NCBI RefSeq assembly: GCF_036250675.1
Contig: NZ_CP109592.1
Location: forward strand, 8,618,001-8,682,000
Origin: Streptomyces sp. NBC_01689
GTDB lineage: Bacteria; Actinomycetota; Actinomycetes; Streptomycetales; Streptomycetaceae
Reading direction: 5' to 3'
DNA length: 64,000 bases
The position numbers were made by a program, and so were the translations under genes. This document shows positions 35,020 through 45,070 of the stretch, in pieces. The stretch's first letter is position 1. Every line of letters starts with the position of its first letter. Under the pieces are notes generated by a model. It saw only the letters and a list, made by a program, of their open reading frames with translations. It had not been told where the DNA came from and did not search any database.

Positions 35020-35041
35020 GTCCGCCCCTTCGCGTGTGAAC

Positions 35042-35070
35042 CCCGCAGTTAGGGGTGTTCCCCCTGCGGG
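35042..35070 (-). promoter_or_regulatory. Compound hairpin upstream of the GlsB-family gene
   Basis: CCCGCAG/CTGCGGG arms (7 bp, perfect) enclose TTA and an inner GGGG-TGTT-CCCC stem. It lies 22 bp upstream of the GlsB start, so it could be a leader RNA structure or a dyad operator. Confidence 0.45.
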
Positions 35071-35253
35071 CGGAGGCAGTCCGTTCCACTTTTCCGGTCG
35101 TCCTCGACCGGATCCGGCGGACTCCTGTCCCGTCGAGGTGATTGCCATGTACCGTTCAATAATTCTTCGCGCGGAAGACGGCCCATCTCCGTTCTACGCG
35201 CGGAGACTTGGGCGCCCGCACCGCCTCTCCCCACCCCCACGGAGGTTCGACGG

Positions 35254-36693
35254 ATGCTTGGATTCAGAACGTCCCGCCACAGACTCGCCTCGGCGCTGGC
35301 CGTGTTCGGACTGGTCGCCGCAGGCGCGACCGTCCAGGCGTCCACGCCGGCCGCCGCGGCGACCCCGCACCGCGTCCTGTTCGACAACGGTCACGCCGAG
35401 ACCGCGGGCAGCGCCGACTGGATCGTCTCCACGAGCCAGCCCGACCCGTTGGGCCAGGACTCCACACCGTCGTCCGAGACGGACTGGACCGGCGCGCTCT
35501 CCTCCTGGGGCGTCGCCCTGCAGAGGACCGGCGAATACAGCCTCAAGACACTGCCCTCGGGTTCCGCCCTCACCTACGGGGGTTCCGCCGCGACCGATCT
35601 GTCGCACTTCGACGAACTGGTCCTGCCCGAGCCCAACACGCTCTTCACCACCGCCGAGAAGACCGCCATCATGACGTTCGTGAAGAACGGCGGCGGCCTC
35701 TTCATGATCTCCGACCACACCGGTGCCGACCGCAACAACGACGGCTACGACGCGGTAGAGATCTTCAACGACCTGATGACCGGCAACAGCGTCGACTCGA
35801 CCGACCCGTTCGGGTTCTCGATCGACACGCTGGACGTCGGCGCCGGATACCCGGCGGCCATCAGTGACAGCACGAACCCGGTCCTGCACGGCTCGTTCGG
35901 AACCGTCACGAAGAGCCTGATCGCGGACGGCACCACCGCCACCCTCAAACCGTCCGACAACTCCGCCGTCAAGGGGCTCGTCTACCGCAGCGGTTACTCC
36001 GGAAACACCGGCGCGTTCTTCGCCACCAGCACCTTCGGCAGCGGCAGAGTCGCGTTCTGGGGCGACAGTTCACCGATCGACGACGGCACCGGCCAGTCCG
36101 GCAACACCCTCTACGACGGCTGGAACGACACCGGTGCCACCAACGCCGCCCTCGCCCTGAACGCCACGGCGTGGCTCGCCGGCACCGGCGGCAGCGGCGG
36201 CGGGGGAGGAGGCGGCGGCACCTGCACGGCGGCCCAACTGCTCGCCAACCCGGGCTTCGAGTCGGGCAGCAGCTCCTGGACCGCCAGCAGCGGTGTGATC
36301 ACCAACAGCAGCGGCGAGGCGGCCCGCACCGGCTCCTACAAGGCCTGGATGGACGGCTACGGCTCCGCCCACACCGACACGCTCGCCCAGACGGTCACCG
36401 TACCGTCCGGCTGCGCGGCCACGTTGAACTTCTATCTCCACGTGGACACCGCCGAGACGACCACCAGCACCGCGTACGACACCCTCAAGGCGCAGGTCCT
36501 CAACAGCTCCGGCACGGTCCTGTCGACCCTCGCCACGTACTCGAACCTGAACGCCGCGTCGGGCTACACGCTGCGCAGCCTCAACCTGTCCGCGTACGCG
36601 GGCCAGACCGTCACGGTCAAGTTCACCGGCACCGAGGGGTCGACGCTGCAGACGTCGTTCGTCCTCGACGACATGGCGCTCGACGTGAGCTGA
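35254..36693 (+). CDS. Secreted amidotransferase-fold protein with C-terminal carbohydrate-binding-like domain
   Basis: A 479-residue exported protein: signal peptide to about residue 35 ([17 protein letters not shown]), then a class-I glutamine-amidotransferase-like (ThuA/DUF4350-like) domain of about 280 residues with [25 protein letters not shown] and [28 protein letters not shown] linker follows (about 311-322), then a jelly-roll domain ([19 protein letters not shown]...[12 protein letters not shown]) like carbohydrate-binding modules of Streptomyces secreted enzymes. No catalytic Cys-His-Glu triad of a glutaminase is evident, so hydrolysis of sugar or wall material is only a guess. The start has GGAGG at a spacing of eight. 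Confidence 0.75.
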   Translation: MLGFRTSRHRLASALAVFGLVAAGATVQASTPAAAATPHRVLFDNGHAETAGSADWIVSTSQPDPLGQDSTPSSETDWTGALSSWGVALQRTGEYSLKTLPSGSALTYGGSAATDLSHFDELVLPEPNTLFTTAEKTAIMTFVKNGGGLFMISDHTGADRNNDGYDAVEIFNDLMTGNSVDSTDPFGFSIDTLDVGAGYPAAISDSTNPVLHGSFGTVTKSLIADGTTATLKPSDNSAVKGLVYRSGYSGNTGAFFATSTFGSGRVAFWGDSSPIDDGTGQSGNTLYDGWNDTGATNAALALNATAWLAGTGGSGGGGGGGGTCTAAQLLANPGFESGSSSWTASSGVITNSSGEAARTGSYKAWMDGYGSAHTDTLAQTVTVPSGCAATLNFYLHVDTAETTTSTAYDTLKAQVLNSSGTVLSTLATYSNLNAASGYTLRSLNLSAYAGQTVTVKFTGTEGSTLQTSFVLDDMALDVS

Positions 36694-36697
36694 CCGC

Positions 36698-36738
36698 GGG
36701 CGGGCCGAAGAAGGGGCGGGTCCGTCGGCGGCCCGCCC
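36698..36738. terminator. Hairpin after the secreted amidotransferase-fold gene
   Basis: GGGCGGGCC (36698-36706) pairs perfectly with GGCCCGCCC (36730-36738) around 23 bases, directly after the stop. It likely ends this transcript. Confidence 0.5.
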
Positions 36739-36893
36739 TCTCACCCGTCCTCGGGCCCTCTGCACGGTCGTCTCCGGCGTGCTCCACCCGGCGCCCCGGG
36801 TCCCCGGGGCGGAGCCGCGCGGGTCCCCGGCCCGCCGGGTGGCGGTCGAGGCCATCGGCTCACCGGGCCGCCGGCCGACAGGATGCCGGACCG

Positions 36894-36938
36894 TCACCTG
36901 CCGCGCGGGCGGCACGGGCCTGCCTTCGAGTCGGCCAT
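36894..36938 (-). pseudogene. Orphan leader: strong ribosome site and 14-codon reading with no gene behind it
   Basis: On the minus strand AAGGAG (36945-36950) stands exactly six bases before an ATG (36938) that opens MADSKAGPCRPRGR and stops at 36894. Upstream of it is an intact ROK-type operator (36977-36995). The region reads like the start of a lost or truncated gene, or a leader peptide, left of which only the convergent secreted-protein gene remains. I call it a remnant, with low confidence. Confidence 0.35.
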
Positions 36939-36976
36939 CGTGGTCTCCTTCGGGTCACCCGCCTGAGGGGCCGCAA

Positions 36977-36995
36977 GTTAGGAAACTTTACTAAC
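36977..36995. promoter_or_regulatory. ROK-type operator site 1
   Basis: GTTAGGAAACTTTACTAAC is a 19-bp palindrome with a single mismatch pair outside the centre. It resembles operators of ROK-family repressors and is related to site 2 at 38282-38299 (13 of 18 positions match after reverse-complementing). It lies 64 bp beyond the ROK gene stop and 39 bp before the orphan ATG. Confidence 0.65.
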
Positions 36996-37058
36996 GGGCC
37001 CACAAGCTAGGCAGCCGCGTCCGCGCTGTCAATCAACGAGGTTTGCCGGCCCCGGTGT

Positions 37059-38258
37059 TCAGGAGCCCGACCGCCGGTCGAACACCACGTCACGCGCCGT
37101 CCCCAGCGCCGTGGCCACCGCGCCGAGCAGCACCGCGTCCTCCCCGAGCCGGCTCGGTACGATCTTCGGCCGCAGCGGCGTGAGCGTCCGCAGCGTCTCG
37201 CGCACGGGCCGCAGCAGGAGGTCGATGCTGTGCCCCACCCCGCCGCCGAGCACCACGAGATCGGGGTCGAGCACCGCCGCCGCTGCCGCCACCGTGTGCG
37301 CGATCCGCTCACCCTCCAGGCGCACGGCCCGCACGGCGGCGGGATGTTCCTCGCGCGCCGCGTCGAACACGGCCTTCGCGGTGAGCTGTCCGGTCATGCC
37401 GAAGTGCCGCGCCGCCTCGACGACGGCCACACCCGACACCGCGTCCTCCAGCGTCTCCGGCTTCTGCCGGCCCGGCCAGGGCAGGAACCCGATCTCCCCG
37501 GCCCCGCCGTGCGCCCCGGTGAACAGCCGCCCTTCGCTGACCACGCCCATGCCCAGCCCGGTGCCGATCATGATGTACGCGAACAGCCGGCTGCCCGCGC
37601 CGACGCCGTACGTGTACTCGCCGAGCGCCGCGAGATTGGCGTCGTTGTGCACCTCCAGCGGGAAGCCCAGCATCTCCCGCATCCGGTCGAACAGGCCCGC
37701 CCGGCCCCAGCCCGGGAGATGCATGGCGTACCGCACCCGGCGCTCCCGCTCGTTGTACACGCCCGGTGTGCCCACCACGGCGTGGGCCACCTCGTCGGTG
37801 CCGAGACCCGAGCCGGCGACGACCTGGCGGGCGGTGGCGACCACCAGGTCGGCCATCGCCCCCGAACTGCGGGCCCGGTTGCGGACGTCGGCGCGAGCGA
37901 CCACGGAGCCGTCCAGATCGGCGAGCGCCACCCGTAGCCAGCCGCGGCCGATGTCGATGCCGAGCGCGTGCCCGGCCGCGGGGTCCGGGGCGTAGAGGAC
38001 CGCCACCCGGCCGCGTTCCGGAGCGTGCGTGCCGACCTCGTGGACGAGTCCGGCCTCCTCCAGCGCGGCGAGCGCGCTGGAGACCGTCGGCTTCGACAGC
38101 CCCGTCTCGCGGGCGAGTTGGGCTCGTGACGCCGGACCGCCGGTACGCATCCGGTCGAGGAGCAGTCGCTCGTTGGTGCTGCGCAGCCGTCGGCGGTTCC
38201 AGGGCTGTTCGGGCTGCTCGTTGGCGTCGCGGGCGGGCATCGCTCCATTCTCACGCAT
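37059..38258 (-). CDS. ROK-family transcriptional regulator
   Basis: A 399-residue repressor. An N-terminal winged helix (about residues 28-70, LLLDRMRTGGPASRAQLARE, TGLSKPTVSSALAALEEAGLV) is followed by a ROK sugar-kinase-like domain with ALGIDIGRGWLRVALADLDG, PGVYNER, HNDANLAALGEYTYG and GTGLGMGVVSEGRLF. The zinc-binding CxCGxxGC motif of most ROK kinases is absent, as the segment reads GEIGFLPWPGRQKPE, so it is more likely a regulator than a kinase. The start ATG has AGGGGG at a spacing of eight. It is divergent from an APC permease; the gap carries operator site 2. It probably responds to a sugar or amino sugar, or to the permease substrate. Confidence 0.9.
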   Translation of the reverse strand: MRENGAMPARDANEQPEQPWNRRRLRSTNERLLLDRMRTGGPASRAQLARETGLSKPTVSSALAALEEAGLVHEVGTHAPERGRVAVLYAPDPAAGHALGIDIGRGWLRVALADLDGSVVARADVRNRARSSGAMADLVVATARQVVAGSGLGTDEVAHAVVGTPGVYNERERRVRYAMHLPGWGRAGLFDRMREMLGFPLEVHNDANLAALGEYTYGVGAGSRLFAYIMIGTGLGMGVVSEGRLFTGAHGGAGEIGFLPWPGRQKPETLEDAVSGVAVVEAARHFGMTGQLTAKAVFDAAREEHPAAVRAVRLEGERIAHTVAAAAAVLDPDLVVLGGGVGHSIDLLLRPVRETLRTLTPLRPKIVPSRLGEDAVLLGAVATALGTARDVVFDRRSGS

Positions 38259-38281
38259 TCATGACACCCCCTTGACGCATC

Positions 38282-38299
38282 TAGTAAGGCTCCTTAACT
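38282..38299. promoter_or_regulatory. ROK-type operator site 2
   Basis: TAAGG-CT-CCTTA (38285-38296) is a perfect dyad within TAGTAAGGCTCCTTAAC. It sits 24 bp upstream of the ROK start and about 145 bp upstream of the permease start, consistent with autoregulation and control of the permease. Confidence 0.6.
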
Positions 38300-38441
38300 T
38301 TATCGCCCAGTCAGCCTCGCCGGGCGAGCCGAGGGGAGCCCAGCGCCGGCCGGTCACCCGCCGCCCCTGATCCGTCGGCCGCCATCCGGGCCGTACCCGT
38401 ACGTCGTCCCTCTTCCCCTCGTCCCGATCACAGGAGGCCCC

Positions 38442-39896
<1,455 letters not shown>

Positions 39897-40067
39897 CGCG
39901 GGCACCCCGGCCCGCCGCGCCCCCGTGACCGGCCACCACCGGCCGGACGACGGGACGCGGCCGGCCGGGTGCGACCGTCCAGGTGCGGGACATCACCGAC
40001 GGGCGGGCCCGCCGGCGTCCGGCCGCGGGGGACGGGTGTTCGCCCGCGCGTCAAGGCACCGGACCGC

Positions 40068-40192
40068 GTGCCCACGGCGCCCGGCCGTGTGTCCACGGCG
40101 CCCGGCCGTGTGTCCACGGCGCCCGGCCGTGTGTCCACGGCGCCCGGCCGTGTGCCCACGCACCGGACCGTGTGCTCACGGCGCCCGGCCGA
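40068..40192. repeat. 21-bp tandem repeat between permease and kinase genes
   Basis: Six head-to-tail copies of about 21 bp. The unit is GTGTCCACGGCGCCCGGCCG(T): copies at 40068, 40089, 40110 and 40131 are near-identical, the fifth (40152) has a 1-bp deletion and several changes, and the sixth (40172) is divergent. Because 21 is a multiple of 3 it makes long false open frames. The array lies in the 310-bp gap between the permease stop (39896) and kinase stop (40207) and has no visible gene. Confidence 0.9.
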
Positions 40193-40206
40193 TTGCCCCT
40201 CCGCGG

Positions 40207-41643
40207 TCACCTCGTCCCAGGGGGAATGCCGGCGGACGCCAGGTACGGGCTCGGGCTCCGGGCGGACCGCAGCGCCGCGCGGATCGCGTCCACCGGGTCA
40301 CCCTCGTGGTAGACCCGCTCGGACGTCTCGATGCCGTCCAGGAACTCCTGGTACCGGACGGCGTACGCGAGTTGGGCGAGGGGTTCGGCGAGGACCAGGG
40401 CGCGCGCCGGGTCGCTCGCGGGCCGACACGCCTTCCAGGCCTCCACCCAGGCGCGGGCGGCGGTCGCGCGGGCCGGCCCGTGGAGGAAGTGGTGCACCCG
40501 CAGACCGTCCAGTACGGGATGACCCCAGTGCGCGTCGGCGAAGTCCACGACGACCGGCGGCCCGCCGTCGCTGCGCCAGTTGCCCGGGTGGAAGTCTCCG
40601 TGCACCAGCGTGTCGGGCAGACCGCAGTCGGCGAGCGCCTCCCAGCGTCGCGTCAACTCCCGTGCCGCGGCCAGCTCCTGCCCGGACAGCTCCTTCCCGG
40701 CCGGTCCGTCGAGCAGGGCGTGCACCGCGTCGACCAGCCGCGCTGCACGCCGGTCCGCGACGCCGGACGGAGCCGGTCGCCGGTCCCCGGCGCCGGAGGG
40801 CGGAGGCCCGTCCCCGGGACGCGGGAGAGCCGTGCCGTTCGGTGGGTTCATGCCGTCCGCGCTGTCTGTACCGTCTCGGCGGTCCGGGCGGTCCGGGCGG
40901 TCCGGGCGGTCCGGGCGGTCCGGGCGGTCCGTCCGGGCCCGCGGCGACGAGCCGTCCCGGACCCGGGTGGGGCCCAGGTCCGCGAGCGCCGCCTGCGCGG
41001 TCACGATGCGTCGCATGGCCGCCCCGAGCGTCTCCTCGGACGGCTGCCAGCAGTCCACGCCGGGGATGTGCTCCATCAGGACGCGCCGCTCGCCCGCACC
41101 CAGCACCACCGGCACCATTCCGGGGTCCACCCGCGCGAACGCGGCGATGACGGCCGTCTCGTCGGCGGCGAAGCGCGGGGTCGCCTTGAGCCAGACCGGG
41201 CCCCGCGCGGTGGGCAGCCGGAAGAGACCGGACAGGTTCCACGTACGACGCTGCTCCACCGGACCGGTCATCGGCCGGCCCGCCGCGACCAGCGTCTCCT
41301 CGGCCCAGTCGAGCAGCTCGCGCAGCCCGGCCGACCGCGCCCACGACGACCGGAGGACCTCTTCGCCGTCGAGCGGGCCCGGACCGGCGGACCGGCGCTC
41401 CAGGACACCGGACGCCGGACGGCCCAACGCCTCGACGTGATAGGTCACATGGCCGTCCCGTCCGCCCTCACCGCCGTCGACGGCGAGCAGGCGCAGCACC
41501 AGGACGGGCACGCCGAGCAGCTTCTCCAGCCGGTCGACGACCGGCGCCGCCTCGGACCACCAGGGGATGTCCACCGGGAACGGGCCGATGGCCCCGAGCA
41601 TGTCGTCACCCGCGCTCACCCACGCGCTCACCGTTCTCGTCAC
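40207..41643 (-). CDS. Aminoglycoside-phosphotransferase-like kinase with a PDR-repeat insertion
   Basis: A 478-residue kinase-like protein. The C-lobe carries LVHGDFHPGNWRSDGG (catalytic loop) and VVVDFADAHWGHPVLDG (metal motif), so the fold is APH/ChoK type. The N-lobe is longer than usual and has WLKATPRFAADETAVIAAFA as the likely nucleotide-binding Lys/Glu region. A low-complexity insertion (about residues 236-290: (PDR) repeats, then Pro/Gly-rich stretches) separates the lobes. It arises from a 9-bp tandem repeat (40880-40930). The GTG start at 41643 has no clear ribosome site; an ATG at 41601 is an alternative. Substrate unknown. Confidence 0.75.
   Translation of the reverse strand: MTRTVSAWVSAGDDMLGAIGPFPVDIPWWSEAAPVVDRLEKLLGVPVLVLRLLAVDGGEGGRDGHVTYHVEALGRPASGVLERRSAGPGPLDGEEVLRSSWARSAGLRELLDWAEETLVAAGRPMTGPVEQRRTWNLSGLFRLPTARGPVWLKATPRFAADETAVIAAFARVDPGMVPVVLGAGERRVLMEHIPGVDCWQPSEETLGAAMRRIVTAQAALADLGPTRVRDGSSPRARTDRPDRPDRPDRPDRPDRRDGTDSADGMNPPNGTALPRPGDGPPPSGAGDRRPAPSGVADRRAARLVDAVHALLDGPAGKELSGQELAAARELTRRWEALADCGLPDTLVHGDFHPGNWRSDGGPPVVVDFADAHWGHPVLDGLRVHHFLHGPARATAARAWVEAWKACRPASDPARALVLAEPLAQLAYAVRYQEFLDGIETSERVYHEGDPVDAIRAALRSARSPSPYLASAGIPPGTR
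40880..40930. repeat. In-frame 9-bp tandem repeat inside the kinase gene
   Basis: CGGTCCGGG is repeated five times exactly (40880-40924) plus a partial copy, encoding PDR triplets on the minus strand. Repeats of 9 bp keep the frame, so copy number can change without breaking the protein. Confidence 0.85.
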
Positions 41644-41707
41644 GGCGACAGTGTGGGCGGGCCGGGCGGCTCCGGCGAGTGAATATCGGGCCGGGTCCGC
41701 GTATGCG

Positions 41708-41878
41708 GGAGGGGGAGCGGAGCCGATGGCCGCGGCCCGTCACCGCAGGTCCGATTCTCCCCCGTCGGACGTACACCGGGCACTCCGCTCCCCCTCCTTC
41801 CCCCGCCCCCCGGGCCGGGTGGTTCCTTTCGGTCCCGGTGCGGCAGGCCGTGGATCCTGTCCACGGCGAGCCGCACCG
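41708..41878. ncRNA. Highly structured intergenic segment
   Basis: GGAGGGGGAGCGGAG (41708-41722) pairs perfectly over 15 bp with CTCCGCTCCCCCTCC (41783-41797). Inside that loop is a GTCCGA/TCGGAC stem (41749-41770) and the palindrome GGCCGCGGCC (41728-41737). Beyond it, CGGTGCGGC-AG-GCCGTGGA (41836-41854) pairs with TCCACGGC-GA-GCCGCACCG (41860-41878), a 17-bp stem with one 2x2 internal loop. It lies in the 503-bp gap between the leftward coiled-coil gene stop (42147) and the leftward kinase start (41643), so it may be a terminator, a 5' leader of the kinase or an independent RNA. No open frame is convincing in the gap. Confidence 0.35.
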
Positions 41879-42146
41879 AGCCCCCTTCGTCATCCGCCGC
41901 CGCGCGAGCCGGTCCCGGCCATGGGCCGGCGCGTCGCCGGTGAGGCGGCCCAGCCGCGGGCGTACGGATCTCCGGGCCGGAGCGCCCCCCGCGCGCCCCG
42001 GACCGAAACCTTGCCGTGCCGGGTCGGAGCCCGGGTCACGTCGGACGTCACCGGTGCGCCGGCCCCCGTGGCGGATTGGACACCGGCCGCCGGCTCAGCC
42101 GCGTCCAGCCACTGTTCGTCCGACCGCGGCAGCTCCCGCACGGCCC

Positions 42147-43172
42147 TCAGCCCTCCCCGCCGGACTCGGTGAAGACGAGCGGCTCCAGGAGCCTGCGGTC
42201 CGCCGCCCGATAGGCCGGACACACCACGAAGGCGACAGGGCGGCCGGCCTCGCAGGAGAGCCACAGGGCGTGCTCCCGAGGGTCCGCCACGGTGCCGGGC
42301 GCCACCGAGAAGTCGAAACGGCTGGCGTAACCGCTCTCGTTCATGGCCCGGGACAGGTTCGAGGCCTCCGCGCCGACCCGTTCCAGCAGCCTCTGGTGCT
42401 GCTGGTCGAGCCCCACCCGCCCGGTGTCGGTGGTGACGCGGGTCAGCTCGTCGAGATCCGGATCCCCCACCCCGCCGTCCTCCGCCGGACCGAAGAGCGC
42501 CAGGCACAGCCGGCGGATCAACTCGGCCTGACGGCGCACGGCGTCGCGCGGGCGCTCGGCCGCCAGCCGGGGCTGGATCAGATCGGGCAGGCGCTGCGTG
42601 TAGAGGGCCTTGAGCCGTCCGGCGAGTTCGTAGTGGACGAGGAAGTCCTCCCGGGTGAGATCGGTGCGTTCCTCCACCTGGGCACCCCGCACGAGGTCGA
42701 GGACCTCGCCCAGCTCGTCGAGAAGACGGCGGGTCTCGGCGGCGCCACCCTCCAGTGCCAGCACCCGCTCGTCGGCCTGCTCATGACGGGCCGTCAGTTC
42801 TGTGACCCGCTCGCCCAGCGGGCCGAACCCGGCCAGGGTGTCCCGCAGCCGGGTCTCGATTCCCCGCATGCGGCGCTCGACCCGGTCGGCCCACTCGCCC
42901 ATCTCGGACCGCGTCTGCGCCCGTACCGCGGCCCGCTCCGCGTCCGCGTCGGCCTCCAGCCTCCGTACCCGGGCCTCCAATGCCTCCAGCCCGTCCAGCC
43001 TCACGACCAGTTGTTTCCACTCGGTCTGCGGGATCAGGAAGGCCGTCTCCTCCTCCACAGGGCGCGGTACGACCACGGCGGCCCGGTCACCGGACCCGCC
43101 CCCGCCGTCCTGCGGGGGTCCGGCCTTGTGGCGGCTGAAGAACACGATTCCTCCCTCGGGGTGTCCGGTCAT
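42147..43172 (-). CDS. Coiled-coil hypothetical protein, Hsp70 operon partner
   Basis: A 341-residue protein. Residues 50-180 are rich in heptad-like Leu/Glu/Arg segments (LDGLEALEARVRRLEADADA, RRMRGIETRLRDTLAGFG), so a long coiled coil is likely. The second half (about 185-341) is more globular, with RLCLALFGPAEDGGVGDPDL. No signal or membrane segment. I do not recognise the family. It begins two bases after the stop of the Hsp70-like gene, so it is probably translated from the same mRNA and could be a nucleotide-exchange or substrate-adaptor partner of that ATPase. Its ATG is at 43172. Confidence 0.75.
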   Translation of the reverse strand: MTGHPEGGIVFFSRHKAGPPQDGGGGSGDRAAVVVPRPVEEETAFLIPQTEWKQLVVRLDGLEALEARVRRLEADADAERAAVRAQTRSEMGEWADRVERRMRGIETRLRDTLAGFGPLGERVTELTARHEQADERVLALEGGAAETRRLLDELGEVLDLVRGAQVEERTDLTREDFLVHYELAGRLKALYTQRLPDLIQPRLAAERPRDAVRRQAELIRRLCLALFGPAEDGGVGDPDLDELTRVTTDTGRVGLDQQHQRLLERVGAEASNLSRAMNESGYASRFDFSVAPGTVADPREHALWLSCEAGRPVAFVVCPAYRAADRRLLEPLVFTESGGEG

Positions 43173-43174
43173 GG

Positions 43175-44998
43175 CTACATCCGGTCGAAGTCGACGGAGA
43201 CCCGGCTGGTCTCCTCGGTGGCAGGGTCGAACACCTCGACCCGGAGTTCACTGGCGCCGAAGTAGAACAGCAGCATCACGGCGCGTTCGCGCAGCGGCCT
43301 GCCGACGGTGCCGCTCAGGTCCACGGTCAGCCGGCCGATCTCCTCGCAGCCGTCCTCGTCGACGTACCGGGGATCGGGCCGGACCGTGCGGTACAGGTCC
43401 ACGTCCAACTGGTGCTGGTCCTCCCGGACCGGCACGATGCGGAAGGGGTAGGCGTCCTTCACCCGCACGCCGTCCATACGGCGCACGGCGATACCGAACC
43501 GGCCGACGCACAGCACGTCGCCCTCGTCGTCCCGGTACATGCGCATCGCCGAGTCGACACCCTCCTCGAAGGGTTTGGCCGTCTCGAACCCGTAGGTGTA
43601 CCGGGCCTGCCGGGAGACGAACACGTCGGGCCGGTAGGCGAAGTGGACGGCGCCCTCCAGGACGGCGAGGGCCGGGTCCGGCGGGACCAGGATGCGGTGC
43701 CGCCCGCCGAAGCGGGCGCGCATCCGCTCCCGCAGCCACTCGGAGCGGGCGAAACCGCCGACCAGGAGCAGGGTCTCGGGCCCGGAGCCCGCGTCGGCGG
43801 TCCGCGCGACGGTCGCCAGCTGCTCGGTGACCTTGTCCAGGATGCCGTCCACCGTCTCGTCGAGCAGTGCCTCCACCTCGTCGGGCGGGAGGACGAGCTG
43901 GCGGGGCAGTCCGCCGGCGTCCGCGGTCAGCCGCGCCCGCACCGGCTCTTCGAGGAGGGCCCACACGACGGCCGGCACCTCGATGCGGACCGGATCGAGT
44001 ACATGAGCGACCGAGGTGGCGTCCCGCTCCACCTCCACCGTGCGCTTGGCGTGCTCCCACTGCCGGGACATCCTCAACAGCTCGGCCGGGTGGTCGCGTT
44101 CGATGCGTTTGAGGACCGCGGGCCCGAAGCGCTCGCCCAGGGTCGTGTCCCGGAACGCCTGGTTGACGTACTCGGAACCCAGATGGCCGCCGGTGGCGAG
44201 GCCGATCTCGCGCAGCGCGATCGACGGACCGGCACCGCTCTCCGACTCGTAGGCCGTGATGTCGACGGTGCCGCCGCCGCAGTCGATCACCACGAAACGG
44301 AAGCCGTCGAGATGCAGGGGCAGCCGGGCGGGTCCGGTCGGAGCCGCGTCCGCGCCGGGGCGGGTGTGCGGGCCGGGGTCCGTGTCCGTCATCCGCAGGT
44401 AGCAGTACAGCGCGGCGGCCTCGGGCTCGATGGCCAGCAGCAGACGCTCCGGATCGTCGGGGAAGCCGGCGTCGACGGCCGCCCGCCGCATCACGGCCCT
44501 GCCCTCGTCGTCCCAGATGGCGGGGACCGTGATGCACCAACGGACCTCCCGTTCCGCGTACTTCATCGCCCCGATCTCCGCCATCGCCAGCTCGCGGATC
44601 TCCCTGAGGTAGGCGGTGGTCAGCTCCCGCACCCGGCCCCGGTCGCCGAGGTCGACGAAGCCGCCCACCGTCGGCATGTCCGACATCGAGCCGCCGCTCT
44701 TCCAGGCCGTCTTGAAGGCGTAGGCGTAACCGAGGCCGTCCGCCCGCCCGTTGGCGAGAGCGTCCGCCCACGCGCCGTGGGCACGGTGGCCCCAGGCGAC
44801 CGTCTCGCCCGCCGCGGACAGCAGGATCGCGGTCAGGTTCTTCGGGTAGTCCAGCCGTCCGCCGGGGAACCGCGTGAAGAACTGCACCCGCCTGGTGCGC
44901 GGATCGTCGTTCTGCGGTGTCCGCACCGCCCAGGCGAAGCCGGTGCCATGGGTGCCGAAGTCGACCGCCGCCACCACTTTGGGACCGTCCGCACCCAT
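43175..44998 (-). CDS. Hsp70-family (HSPA12-like) ATPase
   Basis: About 607 residues. The actin-like ATPase signatures are visible: phosphate 1 KVVAAVDFGTHGTGFAWA, phosphate 2 FVVIDCGGGTVDITAY and the adenosine motif LLLVGGFARSEWLRERM. The C-terminal 150 residues are a beta-rich segment unlike the DnaK substrate-binding domain, and the DnaK lid is missing. This places it among HSPA12-type Hsp70-like proteins of unknown function. It starts at the ATG at 44998 behind AGGAG and is followed after two bases by the coiled-coil gene. It is divergent from an XRE/TPR regulator across two perfect dyads, so the module is likely regulated by that protein. The role could be stress or phage response, but this is unproven. 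Confidence 0.85.
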   Translation of the reverse strand: MGADGPKVVAAVDFGTHGTGFAWAVRTPQNDDPRTRRVQFFTRFPGGRLDYPKNLTAILLSAAGETVAWGHRAHGAWADALANGRADGLGYAYAFKTAWKSGGSMSDMPTVGGFVDLGDRGRVRELTTAYLREIRELAMAEIGAMKYAEREVRWCITVPAIWDDEGRAVMRRAAVDAGFPDDPERLLLAIEPEAAALYCYLRMTDTDPGPHTRPGADAAPTGPARLPLHLDGFRFVVIDCGGGTVDITAYESESGAGPSIALREIGLATGGHLGSEYVNQAFRDTTLGERFGPAVLKRIERDHPAELLRMSRQWEHAKRTVEVERDATSVAHVLDPVRIEVPAVVWALLEEPVRARLTADAGGLPRQLVLPPDEVEALLDETVDGILDKVTEQLATVARTADAGSGPETLLLVGGFARSEWLRERMRARFGGRHRILVPPDPALAVLEGAVHFAYRPDVFVSRQARYTYGFETAKPFEEGVDSAMRMYRDDEGDVLCVGRFGIAVRRMDGVRVKDAYPFRIVPVREDQHQLDVDLYRTVRPDPRYVDEDGCEEIGRLTVDLSGTVGRPLRERAVMLLFYFGASELRVEVFDPATEETSRVSVDFDRM

Positions 44999-45070
44999 GC
45001 CCGAGGCTCCTGTCTGCCGGTGTCCGCGCGCTCGCTCCCTGTAAGCTCGCCCCACACAGACTGGTGGGTT

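Noticed and set aside
36070..36915. Minus-strand frame opposite the secreted amidotransferase-fold gene
   Set aside because: Low-complexity Arg/Gly-rich product, antisense to a well-supported gene; the ROK operator points to the shorter ATG at 36938 instead.
42073..42079. Further SigK-type promoter in the gap upstream of the kinase gene
   Set aside because: Only the CCAATCC half is present; 16 bases on, the sequence is CACCGG, not CGGA.
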